A DNA stretch of 64,000 bases from Dethiosulfatibacter aminovorans DSM 17477 (GCF_900142005.1 NZ_FQZL01000014.1:40447-104446); one strand, 5' to 3'. Shown: positions 8,480 to 17,880, numbered from the stretch's first letter. Program-made: numbers and translations. The notes: generated by a model not told the origin, from the letters alone.

Positions 8480-9346
8480 ATGAAGATTTGTATTTTAGGA
8501 GCGGGAACCATGGGTTCCGGAATAGCCCAGGTGTTTGCACAAAACGGTCATGAGGTTGTACTGAGGGACATAAAGGAAGAGTTTGTAGAGAAGGGTTATT
8601 CCTTTATTGAGAAGAACCTGGCAAGAATGGTCAAGAAAGAAAAAATCACTGAAAATGAAAAAGCGGAAATTCTCAATATGATCAAGCCCACGACGGTACT
8701 ACAGGAAGCTGCCGACTGTGATCTTGTAGTGGAGGCTGCAGTTGAGAACATGAAGATAAAGAAGGAAATATTTTCCGAGCTTGACAAGATATGCGGTGAA
8801 AAAACCATCCTGGCAACAAATACATCATCCCTGTCCATCACCGACATAGCTGTTTCCACAAACAGGCCAGACAAGGTTATAGGAATGCACTTCTTCAATC
8901 CTGCACCTGTCATGAAGCTTGTGGAGATAATAAAAGGCCTTTCCACTTCTGATGAAACATTTGCGGCTGTCAAAGAACTGACTGGTTCCTTGGGCAAGGA
9001 AGGCGTGGCTGTAGAAGAAGCGCCCGGATTTGTGGTAAACAGGATACTGGTACCTATGATAAATGAAGCGGTTGGAATACTTGCAGACGGAATAGCCAGC
9101 GCAGAGGACATTGACAATGCAATGAAGCTTGGCGCCAATCATCCGATAGGCCCCCTTGCCCTTGGAGATCTAATAGGACTTGATGTTTGCTTGTTCATAA
9201 TGGAAATTCTGAACAACGAATATGGCGATCCGAAGTACAGGCCTCATCCGCTGCTCAGGAAAATGGTGAGAGGAAACAAGCTCGGCAGAAAGACTGGAGA
9301 AGGGTTCTTCAACTACAGGGAGAAGGTCCTTGTTGGAGCAAAGTAG
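8480..9346 (+). CDS. hbd: 3-hydroxybutyryl-CoA dehydrogenase, copy 1
   Basis: 288 residues from the ATG at 8480; the ATG at 8474 overlaps the ribosome site TGGAGG and is less likely. The Rossmann motif GAGTMGSG is at residues 7-14. [16 protein letters not shown] carries the catalytic His, and [17 protein letters not shown] marks the C-terminal substrate domain. It reduces acetoacetyl-CoA to (S)-3-hydroxybutyryl-CoA with NAD(P)H. It has its own sigma-54 promoter and is followed 35 bases later by thiolase. It is very close to hbd2 at 13176 but has a nine-residue longer tail. Confidence 0.93.
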   Translation: MKICILGAGTMGSGIAQVFAQNGHEVVLRDIKEEFVEKGYSFIEKNLARMVKKEKITENEKAEILNMIKPTTVLQEAADCDLVVEAAVENMKIKKEIFSELDKICGEKTILATNTSSLSITDIAVSTNRPDKVIGMHFFNPAPVMKLVEIIKGLSTSDETFAAVKELTGSLGKEGVAVEEAPGFVVNRILVPMINEAVGILADGIASAEDIDNAMKLGANHPIGPLALGDLIGLDVCLFIMEILNNEYGDPKYRPHPLLRKMVRGNKLGRKTGEGFFNYREKVLVGAK

Positions 9347-9381
9347 AAACTAACAGATAATACAAATAGAGGAGATAAGGA

Positions 9382-10560
9382 ATGAGAGAAGTAGTAATAG
9401 CAGGTGCGGCAAGAACGCCAGTTGGATCCTTTGGAGGTACATTGTCAAAAATGTCTGCTGTAGACCTGGGAGTTGCAGCGGCGAAGGAAGCGATGAAAAG
9501 GGCTGGGATAAAGCCTGAGGATGTTGATGATACAATAGCGGGCTGTATTCTGCAGGCCGGTCTCGGTCAGAATGTAGCAAGACAGATCTCCATTGGAGCA
9601 GGAGTGCCTGTGGAAAGACCGGCAATGACACTTAACAAGCTGTGCGGTTCAGGCCTTAGAGCAGTAAGCATGGCGGCCCAGTTCATCATGCTGGGAGATG
9701 CAGACATCATACTGGCGGGAGGAACCGAAAGCATGAGTAATTCTCCATATGTATTGCCCGGCAACAGGTGGGGACAGAGGATGGGAGATGGCCAAATTGT
9801 GGATACCTTGATAAAGGATGCATTGTCTGATGTTTTTTATGATTACCACATGGGAATAACGGCGGAAAATATTGCGGAGAGGTGGAATATCAGAAGAAAT
9901 GAACAAGATGAGTTTGCCCTTGTTTCTCAAAACAGGGCGGAAGCGGCTCAGTTGAGCGGAAGATTCAAGGATGAGATAGTGCCTGTTGAAGTTCCTCAAA
10001 GGAAAAAGGCCCCTGTAATCGTGACCGAAGACGAGCATCCAAAGCATGGAATGACAATGGAAATGCTTGGAAAGGCCAGAGCTGCTTTCAAGAAGGATGG
10101 AACTGTAACTGCAGGAAACGCTTCGGGAATAAATGACGGCGCGGCAATGCTTGTAGTAATGAGCAGGGAAAAAGCCGATGAAATAGGTATTGAACCCTTG
10201 TGTACAATAGTATCCCACGGTTCCGCCGGTGTTGACCCATCCATAATGGGATACGGTCCTGTACCGGCATCAAGGATTGCTCTTGAAAAGGCTAACATGA
10301 CGATTGACGACATAGATTTGATAGAAGCAAATGAAGCCTTTGCGGCACAATCCATAGCCGTAGTGAGAGACCTCGGCATAGACCCGGAAAAGGTGAATGT
10401 AAACGGTGGGGCAATAGCTCTCGGCCATCCAGTAGGGGCATCCGGTGCAAGGATACTCATTACCCTCATCTATGAAATGATTAAAAGGGAAGCAAAGACG
10501 GGACTTGCCACCCTTTGCATAGGCGGAGGAATGGGAACTTCGCTCATTGTAAAAAGATAG
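9382..10560 (+). CDS. thlA: acetyl-CoA acetyltransferase (thiolase)
   Basis: A full-length 392-residue degradative-type thiolase. The acylated Cys is C88 in [11 protein letters not shown], the catalytic His lies in [12 protein letters not shown], and the second Cys is in LCIGGGMG near the C-terminus. It condenses two acetyl-CoA to acetoacetyl-CoA or cleaves it. Operon partner of hbd1 (gap of 35 bases, GAGGAG site). Together with Hbd, a hydratase and Bcd-Etf it completes the C4 route in the window. The symbol reflects function in the clostridial pathway. Confidence 0.92.
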   Translation: MREVVIAGAARTPVGSFGGTLSKMSAVDLGVAAAKEAMKRAGIKPEDVDDTIAGCILQAGLGQNVARQISIGAGVPVERPAMTLNKLCGSGLRAVSMAAQFIMLGDADIILAGGTESMSNSPYVLPGNRWGQRMGDGQIVDTLIKDALSDVFYDYHMGITAENIAERWNIRRNEQDEFALVSQNRAEAAQLSGRFKDEIVPVEVPQRKKAPVIVTEDEHPKHGMTMEMLGKARAAFKKDGTVTAGNASGINDGAAMLVVMSREKADEIGIEPLCTIVSHGSAGVDPSIMGYGPVPASRIALEKANMTIDDIDLIEANEAFAAQSIAVVRDLGIDPEKVNVNGGAIALGHPVGASGARILITLIYEMIKREAKTGLATLCIGGGMGTSLIVKR

Positions 10561-10616
10561 CCTCTGCTTGAATTCAAGCGGTTATATACAATATCAGTTT
10601 AAGTTGCAAAACATTG

Positions 10617-10647
10617 AAAAGGGACTCTTCGCAGGGTTCTTTTTCTT
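10617..10647 (+). terminator. probable terminator after thiolase
   Basis: An AAAGGGACTC arm can pair imperfectly with GGGTTCTTTTT around a short loop, followed by more Ts. Confidence 0.5.
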
Positions 10648-10648
10648 G

Positions 10649-10677
10649 TTGAAATATAATAGAAGAGGTTATATAAT
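10649..10677 (+). promoter_or_regulatory. sigma-70-type promoter of the activator gene
   Basis: TTGAAA, a 17-base spacer and TATAAT precede the activator gene. The expected start, near 10684, falls immediately before the palindrome at 10687. Confidence 0.7.
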
Positions 10678-10686
10678 ATTTTTAAA

Positions 10687-10706
10687 GTGTATGGTTTACC
10701 ATACAC
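10687..10706. promoter_or_regulatory. perfect palindromic operator in front of the activator gene
   Basis: GTGTATGGTTTACCATACAC has 9-bp perfect arms around TT. Its position at the expected transcription start suggests that the activator represses its own gene. Confidence 0.7.
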
Positions 10707-10730
10707 AATATGTTGTTGAAGAGGTAGAGT

Positions 10731-12821
10731 ATGCTGGTCGGTAAATTGATGCTAAAGAATCCCATAAAGATATATGAAGATGAAATCGTCACCCAGGTGG
10801 CCGAGAGGATGCAGAACTATAATTTCGCCAGATTTCCCGTTCTGGACAGGGATGAGATGCCTGTTGGAATATTGAAGAGGAAATATCTTGAAATGGAATC
10901 CGGCGATTCCGATGTGACGGTAAAGGATATCATGAGAAGGGTCAGTGATGAAGAGGTCATCAGAGAGTTTGAGGAAGCCTATACAATTTTCAACAGAGCA
11001 GGGGAAATGTTTTTTGTCGTAGATGAAAAGGGACGGTTCAAGAGCATATTGAGGAAAAGACATGTGATGAAAATGTATTTTGAAAGGCTGGAATACACTG
11101 AGTCCAACCTAAGGGGAGTTATTGAATGTGTAGATACGGCTGTTTTTTCCGTCAACAGGCTTGGCAGGATAGTTTTCATAAACAATTTCGCCAGGGAGCT
11201 TCTGGGAATAAACGGGGACAAAATTGAGGGAATGGTCATCGGCGAATTGATACCCGATGTTGACATTATGGAAGGTATAGACTCTGGAGTTGATGAATTC
11301 AACAGGAATTTCGATTTCAACGGCAGAAGGCTGGTTCTCAGCAGGTATGTAGCCAGGAGCGACGGTAAGGCCATTGGAGCAATATGTTCCCTGCGGGATA
11401 TTACAAGGTACAATGAAATAACCGATGAGCTGGCATTGGAGAAGACTGAAAAGGAAGTGCTGAAGTCGGTCTTCAATACTGCTTATGACGGACTTATTGT
11501 AGTCGATGCAAAGGGTTATATTACCATGATATCCGACGCATACAAGAGCTTTCTGGGGGTTGAGAATGAAAATGTAGTGGGAAGGCATGTTACGGAGATA
11601 ATAGAAAATACAAGGCTTCACAAGGTGGCGGAAACAGGGGTGCCTGAAGTTGCAGACCTTCAAAAAATCAAAGGCGACTACATAGTTGCATCCAGGATAC
11701 CTGTTTTCAAGAATGGCAAGGTTGCAAGTGTTGTAGGCAAGATCATGTTCAGGAACATCGATGAATTTGAAAAGCTGTACAAGAAGATAGGCAAGATTGA
11801 GCAGCAGCTTGAAAACTACAAGGATGAACTTTCCAAGATAAACAAGGCAAAGTACAACTTCGGGGACATAGTGGGAAGAAGCAACGAAATGAAACGTGCG
11901 GTGAATCTTGCTAAAAAGGCGGCTTATACCAACTCCAATGTACTGATACTTGGAGAAAGCGGAACGGGAAAGGAGCTTTTTGCACATTCCATCCACAATT
12001 CAAGTGCAAGAAGAAACAAGCCCTTCATAAAGGTCAATTGTGCCGCGATTCCTGATGACCTTATGGAATCGGAGCTTTTCGGATATGAGCAGGGAGCTTT
12101 TACAGGGGCAAAAAAAGGCGGGAGGATAGGCAAGTTTGAAGTGGCCGACCAGGGAACCATTTTCCTTGACGAGATTGGAGACATGCCAATGCATATGCAG
12201 GCAAAGCTTTTGAGGGTTATCCAGGAAAGGGAAGTCGAAAGGATAGGTTCCAACAAGACCATTAAGATAGATGTGAGGATAATAGCGGCCACAAACAGAA
12301 ATATCGAGAGGCTTATAGAGGAAAAGAGGTTCAGGATGGACCTTTATTACAGACTAAATGTCGTAACCATAGAAATCCCGTCCCTTAGGGAAAGGATAGA
12401 TGATATAGACCTTTTATGCAGGGATTTTCTCGAGAAATACAGGGTCAGATACTACAAGAAGGTTGATTCCATAAGCGAGTCTGCAATTGCAAAATTGAAA
12501 AAGTATCCATGGCCGGGCAATGTCAGGGAACTTGAGAATATTGTAGAGAGAGCAATAAACATTCTTGACACGGAGACTGTAATCAAGCCAAAGCATCTGC
12601 CTTCGGATGTGTCTGGAGTCTTTGACATCGAGGATGTCAAGCCCCTAAAGGATGTGCTCAACGAAACCGAAATAAGGACCATTGTACAGTGTCTTGAGGT
12701 TGTGAGTTTTAATAAATCCAGAGCTGCGAGGCTTCTTGGGGTCAGCAGGGCTGCATTTTATGAGAAGCTGGACAAGTACAAAATCAAAGTTGTCAACAAA
12801 ACCATACATATTGGCGATTAA
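10731..12821 (+). CDS. CBS-PAS-PAS sigma-54-dependent transcriptional activator
   Basis: 696 residues. Residues 1 to about 115 look like a CBS-domain pair (KLMLKNPIKIYEDE, FARFPVLDRDEMPVGILKR), followed by two PAS-like domains (about 125-240 and 245-350) and a coiled linker. The AAA+ domain has Walker A GESGTGKE (about 408-415), the sigma-54 contact loop GAFTGA (455-460) and Walker B TIFLDEIGD. A Fis-type helix-turn-helix follows (NKSRAARLLGVSRAAFYEKL). CBS pairs usually bind adenine nucleotides, so energy or acyl-CoA status may be sensed (inference). It sits in the middle of the sigma-54 regulon it presumably controls, with a palindrome at its own promoter. Confidence 0.9.
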   Translation: MLVGKLMLKNPIKIYEDEIVTQVAERMQNYNFARFPVLDRDEMPVGILKRKYLEMESGDSDVTVKDIMRRVSDEEVIREFEEAYTIFNRAGEMFFVVDEKGRFKSILRKRHVMKMYFERLEYTESNLRGVIECVDTAVFSVNRLGRIVFINNFARELLGINGDKIEGMVIGELIPDVDIMEGIDSGVDEFNRNFDFNGRRLVLSRYVARSDGKAIGAICSLRDITRYNEITDELALEKTEKEVLKSVFNTAYDGLIVVDAKGYITMISDAYKSFLGVENENVVGRHVTEIIENTRLHKVAETGVPEVADLQKIKGDYIVASRIPVFKNGKVASVVGKIMFRNIDEFEKLYKKIGKIEQQLENYKDELSKINKAKYNFGDIVGRSNEMKRAVNLAKKAAYTNSNVLILGESGTGKELFAHSIHNSSARRNKPFIKVNCAAIPDDLMESELFGYEQGAFTGAKKGGRIGKFEVADQGTIFLDEIGDMPMHMQAKLLRVIQEREVERIGSNKTIKIDVRIIAATNRNIERLIEEKRFRMDLYYRLNVVTIEIPSLRERIDDIDLLCRDFLEKYRVRYYKKVDSISESAIAKLKKYPWPGNVRELENIVERAINILDTETVIKPKHLPSDVSGVFDIEDVKPLKDVLNETEIRTIVQCLEVVSFNKSRAARLLGVSRAAFYEKLDKYKIKVVNKTIHIGD

Positions 12822-12832
12822 AATTGAAGATA

Positions 12833-12850
12833 TGTCTGGTAAACGATACA
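12833..12850. promoter_or_regulatory. candidate activator site upstream of hbd2
   Basis: TGTCTGGTAAACGATACA is a degenerate copy of the regulon palindrome, about 290 bases before the promoter at 13125. Confidence 0.5.
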
Positions 12851-12949
12851 GGTTATTTTGCGATTGTCTTGAAAACCAGACAAAACAGCGCTAAAAATTG
12901 TTAAAATACTAACAAAAAACCTTGAGGTTTGTGCGTGCGATATCGTTTA

Positions 12950-12979
12950 AACCTGCAATTATTTAAATTGCAGGTTTTG
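12950..12979 (+). terminator. terminator of the activator gene
   Basis: AACCTGCAATT/AATTGCAGGTT makes an 11-bp stem with a 5-base loop and a short T-run. The 354-base gap before hbd2 otherwise holds the activator site and sigma-54 promoter. Confidence 0.75.
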
Positions 12980-13124
12980 CTAAATTCAAGGAAATCAAAA
13001 GTGTTTAAATGTTAAAAATGTTGATATTTAGGGGATTATGACGTTTTGTGCAAGGAGGGTATGCGCTGGTTAATATGATGGGTTGGCAATTTTGGATAGT
13101 TAAAAAATGCACAAATGAAAAAAC

Positions 13125-13140
13125 TGGCATGGTTTATGCA
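13125..13140 (+). promoter_or_regulatory. sigma-54 (-24/-12) promoter of hbd2-bcd2-etfBA2
   Basis: TGGCATGGTTTATGCA keeps the invariant GG and GC with correct spacing, 36 bases before the hbd2 start. Confidence 0.8.
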
Positions 13141-13175
13141 TAATAAATAACACATAATGAAGATGGAGGATTTGA

Positions 13176-14015
13176 ATGAAGGTATGTATTTTAGGTGCCG
13201 GAACCATGGGAGCAGGAATTGCCCAGGTATTCGCACAGAATGGACATGAAGTTGTATTGAGAGATATCAAAGAGGAATTTGTTGAAAAGGGTTATAGCTT
13301 TATTGAAAAGAACCTTGCAAGAATGGTGAAAAAGGAAAAAATCACTGAAGAGAAAAAGGACGAAATCCTTGGAAATATAAAAGCTACTGTTGACTTGAAA
13401 AACGCTGCGGACTGTGACCTGGTTGTTGAGGCGGCTGTTGAGAACATGAAGATAAAGAAGGAGATTTTCGCTGAACTTGATCAAGTATGCGATGCGAAGA
13501 CTATCCTTGCATCCAACACTTCGTCGCTTTCCATCACTGAAATTGCAGTTGCCACAAAGAGACCTGAAAAGGTAATAGGAATGCATTTCTTCAATCCTGC
13601 ACCTGTAATGAAGCTTGTTGAAATAATAAGAGGGCTTTCCACTTCTGATGAAACCTTTGAAACAATCAAGGAACTGACTGAGTCATTGGGCAAGGAAGGT
13701 GTAGAAGTTGAAGAAGCTCCAGGATTTGTTGTAAACAGGATACTGGTGCCTATGATCAATGAAGCTGTAGGAATATTGGCTGATGGCGTTGCAGGCGCAG
13801 AAGACATTGACAACGCAATGAAGCTTGGCGCCAACCATCCAATAGGGCCATTGGCTCTTGGAGACTTGATAGGACTTGATGTTTGTCTTTTCATCATGGA
13901 GGTTCTTCATGATGAATTTGGAGACCCTAAATACAGACCGCACCCTCTTTTAAGAAAAATGGTTAGAGGCAACAAACTTGGAAGAAAAAGCGGTGAAGGT
14001 TTCTTCAAGTATTAA
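13176..14015 (+). CDS. hbd: 3-hydroxybutyryl-CoA dehydrogenase, copy 2
   Basis: 279 residues beginning [17 protein letters not shown]. All motifs of hbd1 are kept (GxGxxG at 7-12, the catalytic His in GMHFFNPAP, the [12 protein letters not shown] block). By eye it is about 90% identical to hbd1, ending after GEGFFKY. It has its own sigma-54 promoter and lies 201 bases upstream of bcd2. The gap contains a long stem-loop (14033-14081) and a smaller hairpin at 14145-14163. A paralogue kept for a second substrate or for separate expression are both possible. Confidence 0.93.
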   Translation: MKVCILGAGTMGAGIAQVFAQNGHEVVLRDIKEEFVEKGYSFIEKNLARMVKKEKITEEKKDEILGNIKATVDLKNAADCDLVVEAAVENMKIKKEIFAELDQVCDAKTILASNTSSLSITEIAVATKRPEKVIGMHFFNPAPVMKLVEIIRGLSTSDETFETIKELTESLGKEGVEVEEAPGFVVNRILVPMINEAVGILADGVAGAEDIDNAMKLGANHPIGPLALGDLIGLDVCLFIMEVLHDEFGDPKYRPHPLLRKMVRGNKLGRKSGEGFFKY

Positions 14016-14032
14016 AATAGTTTGTAATAAAA

Positions 14033-14163
14033 TGTCCGGTTTGCGATATGGCTTTGATCAAGGCCTGTTGTGGACCGGACAAAAAAGGACCATTATGTGT
14101 TAATTATTTCACTAAAAATGTCGGTACAAATCGGTAAACAGCTGGCCTCTGCTTGATGGAGGC
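14033..14163 (+). other. stem-loops between hbd2 and bcd2
   Basis: TGTCCGGT (14033-14040) pairs with ACCGGACA (14074-14081), followed by six As. GCCTC/GAGGC (14145-14163) forms a second hairpin followed by TATTTGTT. They may uncouple hbd2 from bcd2 expression. No clear -24/-12 promoter lies in this gap. Confidence 0.45.
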
Positions 14164-14216
14164 TATTTGTTGGCGGATATTTGTTAATAAATTATCTAAA
14201 ATTATGGAGGTTTGAA

Positions 14217-15353
14217 ATGGATTTTAACATGAAAAAAGAGCATGAATTGCTTGCGCAGCTTTATAAAGAATTTACTGAAAATGAAGTAAAGCCTTTGGCT
14301 GCTGAAGTTGATGAAGAGGAAAGATTCCCTGCTGAGACAGTGGAGAAGATGAAGAAATACGGAATGCTTGGCATCCCTTTCCCCAAGGAACTCGGAGGAC
14401 AGGGTGGAGACAACCTTGCATACATAATGCTGGTTGAAGAGCTTTCCAAGGCTTGCGGAACTACAGGGGTTGTACTTTCAGCGCACAATTCGCTTTGCTG
14501 TGCTCCTATATACGAATTCGGAACTCAGGCGCAGAAGGAAAAGTACCTGGTGCCGCTGGCAAAGGGTGAAAAGCTGGGAGCATTCGGCCTTACAGAGCCT
14601 AATGCAGGTACTGATGCAGCAGGACAGCAGACAAAGGCTGTTCTCGAAGGAGACCACTACATCCTCAACGGATCAAAGATATTCATAACCAATGCATCTA
14701 CGGCAGAGGTGTTCATAGTATTTGCAATGACCGACAAGTCAAAGGGAACAAGAGGCATCAGTGCATTCATAGTTGAGAAGGAATTTGAAGGATTCTCAAT
14801 AGGAAAGAAAGAGCTTAAAATGGGAATCAGAGGTTCCGCTACTTGCGAGCTTATATTTGAGAACGTAAAGGTGCCAAAGGAAAATCTTCTTGGCAAGGAA
14901 GGAAAAGGCTTCGGAATAGCAATGAAGACTCTAGACGGTGGAAGAATAGGTATTGCCGCTCAGGCGCTTGGACTTGCACAGGGAGCAATTGACGAATCAG
15001 TGCAATATGTAAAGGAAAGAAAGCAGTTCGGAAGGTCACTTTCCAAGTTCCAGAACATCCAGTTCGAGCTTGCTGAAATGCAGACAAGAACAGATGCAGC
15101 AAGAATGCTAGTTTACAGGGCGGCATGCCTTAAGGATAGCAAAATGCCTTACAGCAAGGAAGCTGCAATGGCCAAGCTTTACGCTGCAGAGACTGCAATG
15201 TGGGTGACTACAAAGGCTGTACAGCTTCACGGCGGATACGGATACACTAGGGAGTATCCGGTTGAAAGAATGATGAGAGACGCAAAGATAACCGAGATAT
15301 ATGAAGGTACATCAGAAGTGCAGAAAATGGTAATTGCTGCAAACATGCTATAG
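14217..15353 (+). CDS. bcd: butyryl-CoA dehydrogenase, copy 2
   Basis: 378 residues from the ATG at 14217, which has TGGAGG upstream and aligns with the start of copy 1; an in-frame extension to 14181 lacks a ribosome site. It has the same motifs as copy 1, including the catalytic Glu in IYEGTSE. Differences are concentrated in the first half; the middle (around 14860-14990) is almost base-for-base the same as 1668-1790. EtfB2 starts 11 bases after it. It acts as the crotonyl-CoA/butyryl-CoA flavoenzyme of a second Bcd-Etf complex or exchanges partners with the first. Confidence 0.92.
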   Translation: MDFNMKKEHELLAQLYKEFTENEVKPLAAEVDEEERFPAETVEKMKKYGMLGIPFPKELGGQGGDNLAYIMLVEELSKACGTTGVVLSAHNSLCCAPIYEFGTQAQKEKYLVPLAKGEKLGAFGLTEPNAGTDAAGQQTKAVLEGDHYILNGSKIFITNASTAEVFIVFAMTDKSKGTRGISAFIVEKEFEGFSIGKKELKMGIRGSATCELIFENVKVPKENLLGKEGKGFGIAMKTLDGGRIGIAAQALGLAQGAIDESVQYVKERKQFGRSLSKFQNIQFELAEMQTRTDAARMLVYRAACLKDSKMPYSKEAAMAKLYAAETAMWVTTKAVQLHGGYGYTREYPVERMMRDAKITEIYEGTSEVQKMVIAANML

Positions 15354-15364
15354 GAGGAAAAATA

Positions 15365-16150
15365 ATGAAAATAATTGTATGTATAAAACAGGTTCCTGAC
15401 ACAAACGAAGTAAGACTAAATCCTGAAACCGGAACTCTAATCAGGGACGGAGTGCCTAGTATAATCAATCCAGACGATAAAAGCGGTCTTGAGGCTGCCC
15501 TTGCACTGAAGGACCAGCACGGAGCGCATGTAACTGTCCTGACAATGGGACCTCCACAGGCTGACGGAGCTTTGAGAGAAGCCCTTGCAATGGGAGCGGA
15601 CGAAGCCGTACTTCTTACAGACAGGGCTTTTGCCGGCGCCGATACTTGGGCTACATCACTTACTCTTGCAAAGGCTATCGAGAAAATGGACTATGACCTG
15701 ATAGTTGCAGGAAGACAGGCAATCGACGGAGATACTGCACAGGTTGGACCTGAAATGGCAGAGCACCTTAAGATTCCTCACGTAAGCTATGTTGAAGACA
15801 TGCAGAAGGACGGGGACAGCCTTATCCTTAAGAGGATGTTCGAAGACGGATACCACAAGATCAAGATCCAGACTCCTTGCTTAATTACGGCCCTTGCTGA
15901 AATGAACAAGCCAAGATACATGAGCGTAGGAATGGTATTTGACGCCTTCAGGGAAAAGGAAATCAAGACCATGACATTTGCGGACCTTGACATTGAAGCT
16001 GAAGAAATCGGTCTGAAAGGTTCCCCTACAAAGGTTAAGAAGTCATTCACAAAGGGTGTGAAGGCTGCAGGTGTCAAGTACGACGATCTTGACGAAAAAG
16101 AAGCTGCAAAGGTAATCGTTGAGAAACTTAAAGAAAAATTCATCATATAA
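15365..16150 (+). CDS. etfB: electron transfer flavoprotein beta subunit, copy 2
   Basis: 261 residues, about 93% identical to copy 1 by eye, with the same nucleotide-binding segments (ADEAVLLTDRAF, VAGRQAIDGDTAQVGPE). Changes cluster at residues 47-55 on an exposed stretch. The start follows TAGGAGGAAAA. It pairs with etfA2, which begins 13 bases downstream. Confidence 0.93.
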   Translation: MKIIVCIKQVPDTNEVRLNPETGTLIRDGVPSIINPDDKSGLEAALALKDQHGAHVTVLTMGPPQADGALREALAMGADEAVLLTDRAFAGADTWATSLTLAKAIEKMDYDLIVAGRQAIDGDTAQVGPEMAEHLKIPHVSYVEDMQKDGDSLILKRMFEDGYHKIKIQTPCLITALAEMNKPRYMSVGMVFDAFREKEIKTMTFADLDIEAEEIGLKGSPTKVKKSFTKGVKAAGVKYDDLDEKEAAKVIVEKLKEKFII

Positions 16151-16163
16151 GGGAGGTAATATC

Positions 16164-17177
16164 GTGAAGAGAGAAGAATGCAACGGAGTATTTGTTTATA
16201 TAGAGCAGAAAAACGGTGATATACAAAATGTATCCCTGGAGCTTCTTGGAAAAGCTCAGGAACTTGCTGGAGAGCTTAAGCAGGAAGTAACAGCCGTAGT
16301 GATAGGAAATGAAGTGAAGGATGTTGAAAAGCTTGCCCACTGCGGAGCCGACAATATCATCTATACCGAGGGTGAGGACCTTGAACTTTACATGACAGAG
16401 CCATATACAAAGGTTCTCGCTGAAGTGATCAATGCAAAGAAGCCTGAAATATTCCTTTTCGGAGCCACTGCAATAGGAAGGGACATAGCTCCAAGACTGG
16501 CGGGAAGAATCCATACAGGACTGACTGCAGACTGTACATCCCTTGAAATAAACGAGGAAAACAATGACCTCATGATGACAAGACCTGCTTTCGGCGGAAA
16601 CATCATGGCTACCATCATATGTCCCGACCACAGGCCTCAAATGGCTACTGTAAGACCGGGAGTTATGAAAAAAGCAAAGACTGATACTACAAAGACTGCA
16701 GAAATAGAGAAGTTTGCAGTGGAAATCACAGCGGCAGACAAGACTTATGAGATTCTTGAAGTTGTAAACGAAGTATCGGAGAAAATGGACATCCAGGAAG
16801 CGAACATCCTTGTATCTGGAGGTAGAGGAGTAGGAAGCGCTGAAAACTTCGACAAGCTTGTGAAGCTTGCAGACGAGCTTGGCGGAATAGTATCTTCATC
16901 AAGGGCGACAGTTGATTCAGGCGTGATGCCTAAGGAAGTGCAGGTTGGACAGACTGGAAAGACTGTAAGGCCTGATCTGTACTTTGCATGTGGAATATCC
17001 GGAGCCATCCAGCACCTTGCAGGTATGGAGGAGTCTGAATTCATAGTAGCCGTAAACAAGGACGAGACTGCACCTATATTTGATGTTGCAGACCTTGGCA
17101 TAGTGGGAGACCTTAACAAGATCGTACCTGCTGTAGTTGAAGAGCTTAAGGCTGCAAAGCTGGCCAAGTTCGAGTAA
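16164..17177 (+). CDS. etfA: electron transfer flavoprotein alpha subunit, copy 2
   Basis: 337 residues from GTG at 16164, preceded by AAGGGAGG and matching the GTG start of copy 1; the longer frame from 16119 overlaps etfB2 and is unlikely. FAD motifs are intact (SRATVDSG, VGQTGKTVRPDLYFACG, NKDETAPIFDVADLG). It is the last gene of the second Bcd-Etf operon and is closed by a strong terminator at 17262. Confidence 0.93.
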   Translation: MKREECNGVFVYIEQKNGDIQNVSLELLGKAQELAGELKQEVTAVVIGNEVKDVEKLAHCGADNIIYTEGEDLELYMTEPYTKVLAEVINAKKPEIFLFGATAIGRDIAPRLAGRIHTGLTADCTSLEINEENNDLMMTRPAFGGNIMATIICPDHRPQMATVRPGVMKKAKTDTTKTAEIEKFAVEITAADKTYEILEVVNEVSEKMDIQEANILVSGGRGVGSAENFDKLVKLADELGGIVSSSRATVDSGVMPKEVQVGQTGKTVRPDLYFACGISGAIQHLAGMEESEFIVAVNKDETAPIFDVADLGIVGDLNKIVPAVVEELKAAKLAKFE

Positions 17178-17202
17178 GGACGCCATATATAAATATAAAA
17201 AA

Positions 17203-17300
17203 CATGCAGCGGTAGGGCATCTTGCCTTAGCTGCATGTGAACAAACTCAAATTACAAAAAAGCAGATGGAAAGGGAGTACTCCTTCCATCTGCTTTTTTA
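17203..17300 (+). terminator. hairpin and strong terminator after etfA2
   Basis: CATGCAGC/GCTGCATG (17203-17237) is followed by a long stem, GCAGATGGAA/TTCCATCTGC within 17262-17293, and six Ts. Confidence 0.9.
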
Positions 17301-17303
17301 TAA

Positions 17304-17333
17304 AAAAAAAATTGCCACTCCGGCAATTTTTTA
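17304..17333. terminator. bidirectional terminator of first small Cys-protein gene
   Basis: AAAAATTGCC and GGCAATTTTTT pair around ACTCC, with A/T runs on both sides. It serves the minus-strand gene ending at 17331. Confidence 0.75.
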
Positions 17334-17480
17334 ATATTCTTGTCTCAATGTCTTTTCGTACATATCACAGTTTTTTAACATGCATTTGTTATCTATATTG
17401 TGAATACATGTTACTGTTCCGCAAGCTCTGAACTTAAGTTTTGCAACATTGAATTCTTTGTCTTTCATTTCCTTATTCAT
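17331..17480 (-). CDS. small four-cysteine protein, DUF1540-like, copy 1
   Basis: 49 residues from the ATG at 17480, which has GGAGGTT eight bases upstream. A C-x4-C-x7-C-x4-C pattern (ACGTVTCIHNIDNKCMLKNC) resembles the metal-binding DUF1540 fold. Function is unknown; metal or redox sensing, or spore-associated roles, have been considered for such proteins, but nothing here decides. It is one of a pair with 17915-18064, each with its own promoter and terminator. Confidence 0.75.
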   Translation of the reverse strand: MNKEMKDKEFNVAKLKFRACGTVTCIHNIDNKCMLKNCDMYEKTLRQEY

Positions 17481-17512
17481 AATTATAACCTCCGTGTTTT
17501 TCTTATGAACAA

Positions 17513-17541
17513 AGTATATCACCTTAAATGCAGGATGTCAA
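17513..17541 (-). promoter_or_regulatory. sigma-70-type promoter with TCCTGCAT in spacer, copy 1
   Basis: On the minus strand TTGACA (17536-17541), a 17-base spacer containing TCCTGCAT, and TATACT (17513-17518). Confidence 0.75.
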
Positions 17542-17880
17542 CATAATATTGCAAATAAATGTAAAAAAACTATAAAAATATGTAAAATAACAGTAAAAAT
17601 GCAAGAACAAAATCAAAAATGCAAGAAATTGTCAAAAATGCAACGTGAAAACGATTTCTTAGCTTGCAAAAAATAGAATATAAATTCAAATCTTATGAAT
17701 TGCGTACATAAAACAGACGGCGATATGCAGGAAGTGAATTCGATTGATTCAAATGAATGTAAATAAAATATTCCTGCAGGTGATTTTGAAGAAAAATATC
17801 ATGTATGAGATTGGAGGTCGGTGTCGTGATTCGACGGATTCGGATAGGGGAGAAAGCATTGTGGGAATAATGGCAAAAAA

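Noticed and set aside
14170..14187. TTGGCGGATATTTGTT as a sigma-54 promoter for bcd2
   Set aside because: The GG and GC dinucleotides do not have the required spacing and the -12 GC is missing.
16119..16163. Longer start for etfA2 overlapping etfB2
   Set aside because: The GTG at 16164 has AAGGGAGG upstream and matches the start of etfA1.
16143..16640. Long antisense open frames over etfA2 and other genes
   Set aside because: They mirror strongly coding plus-strand genes, lack ribosome sites and resemble no protein; shadow frames.
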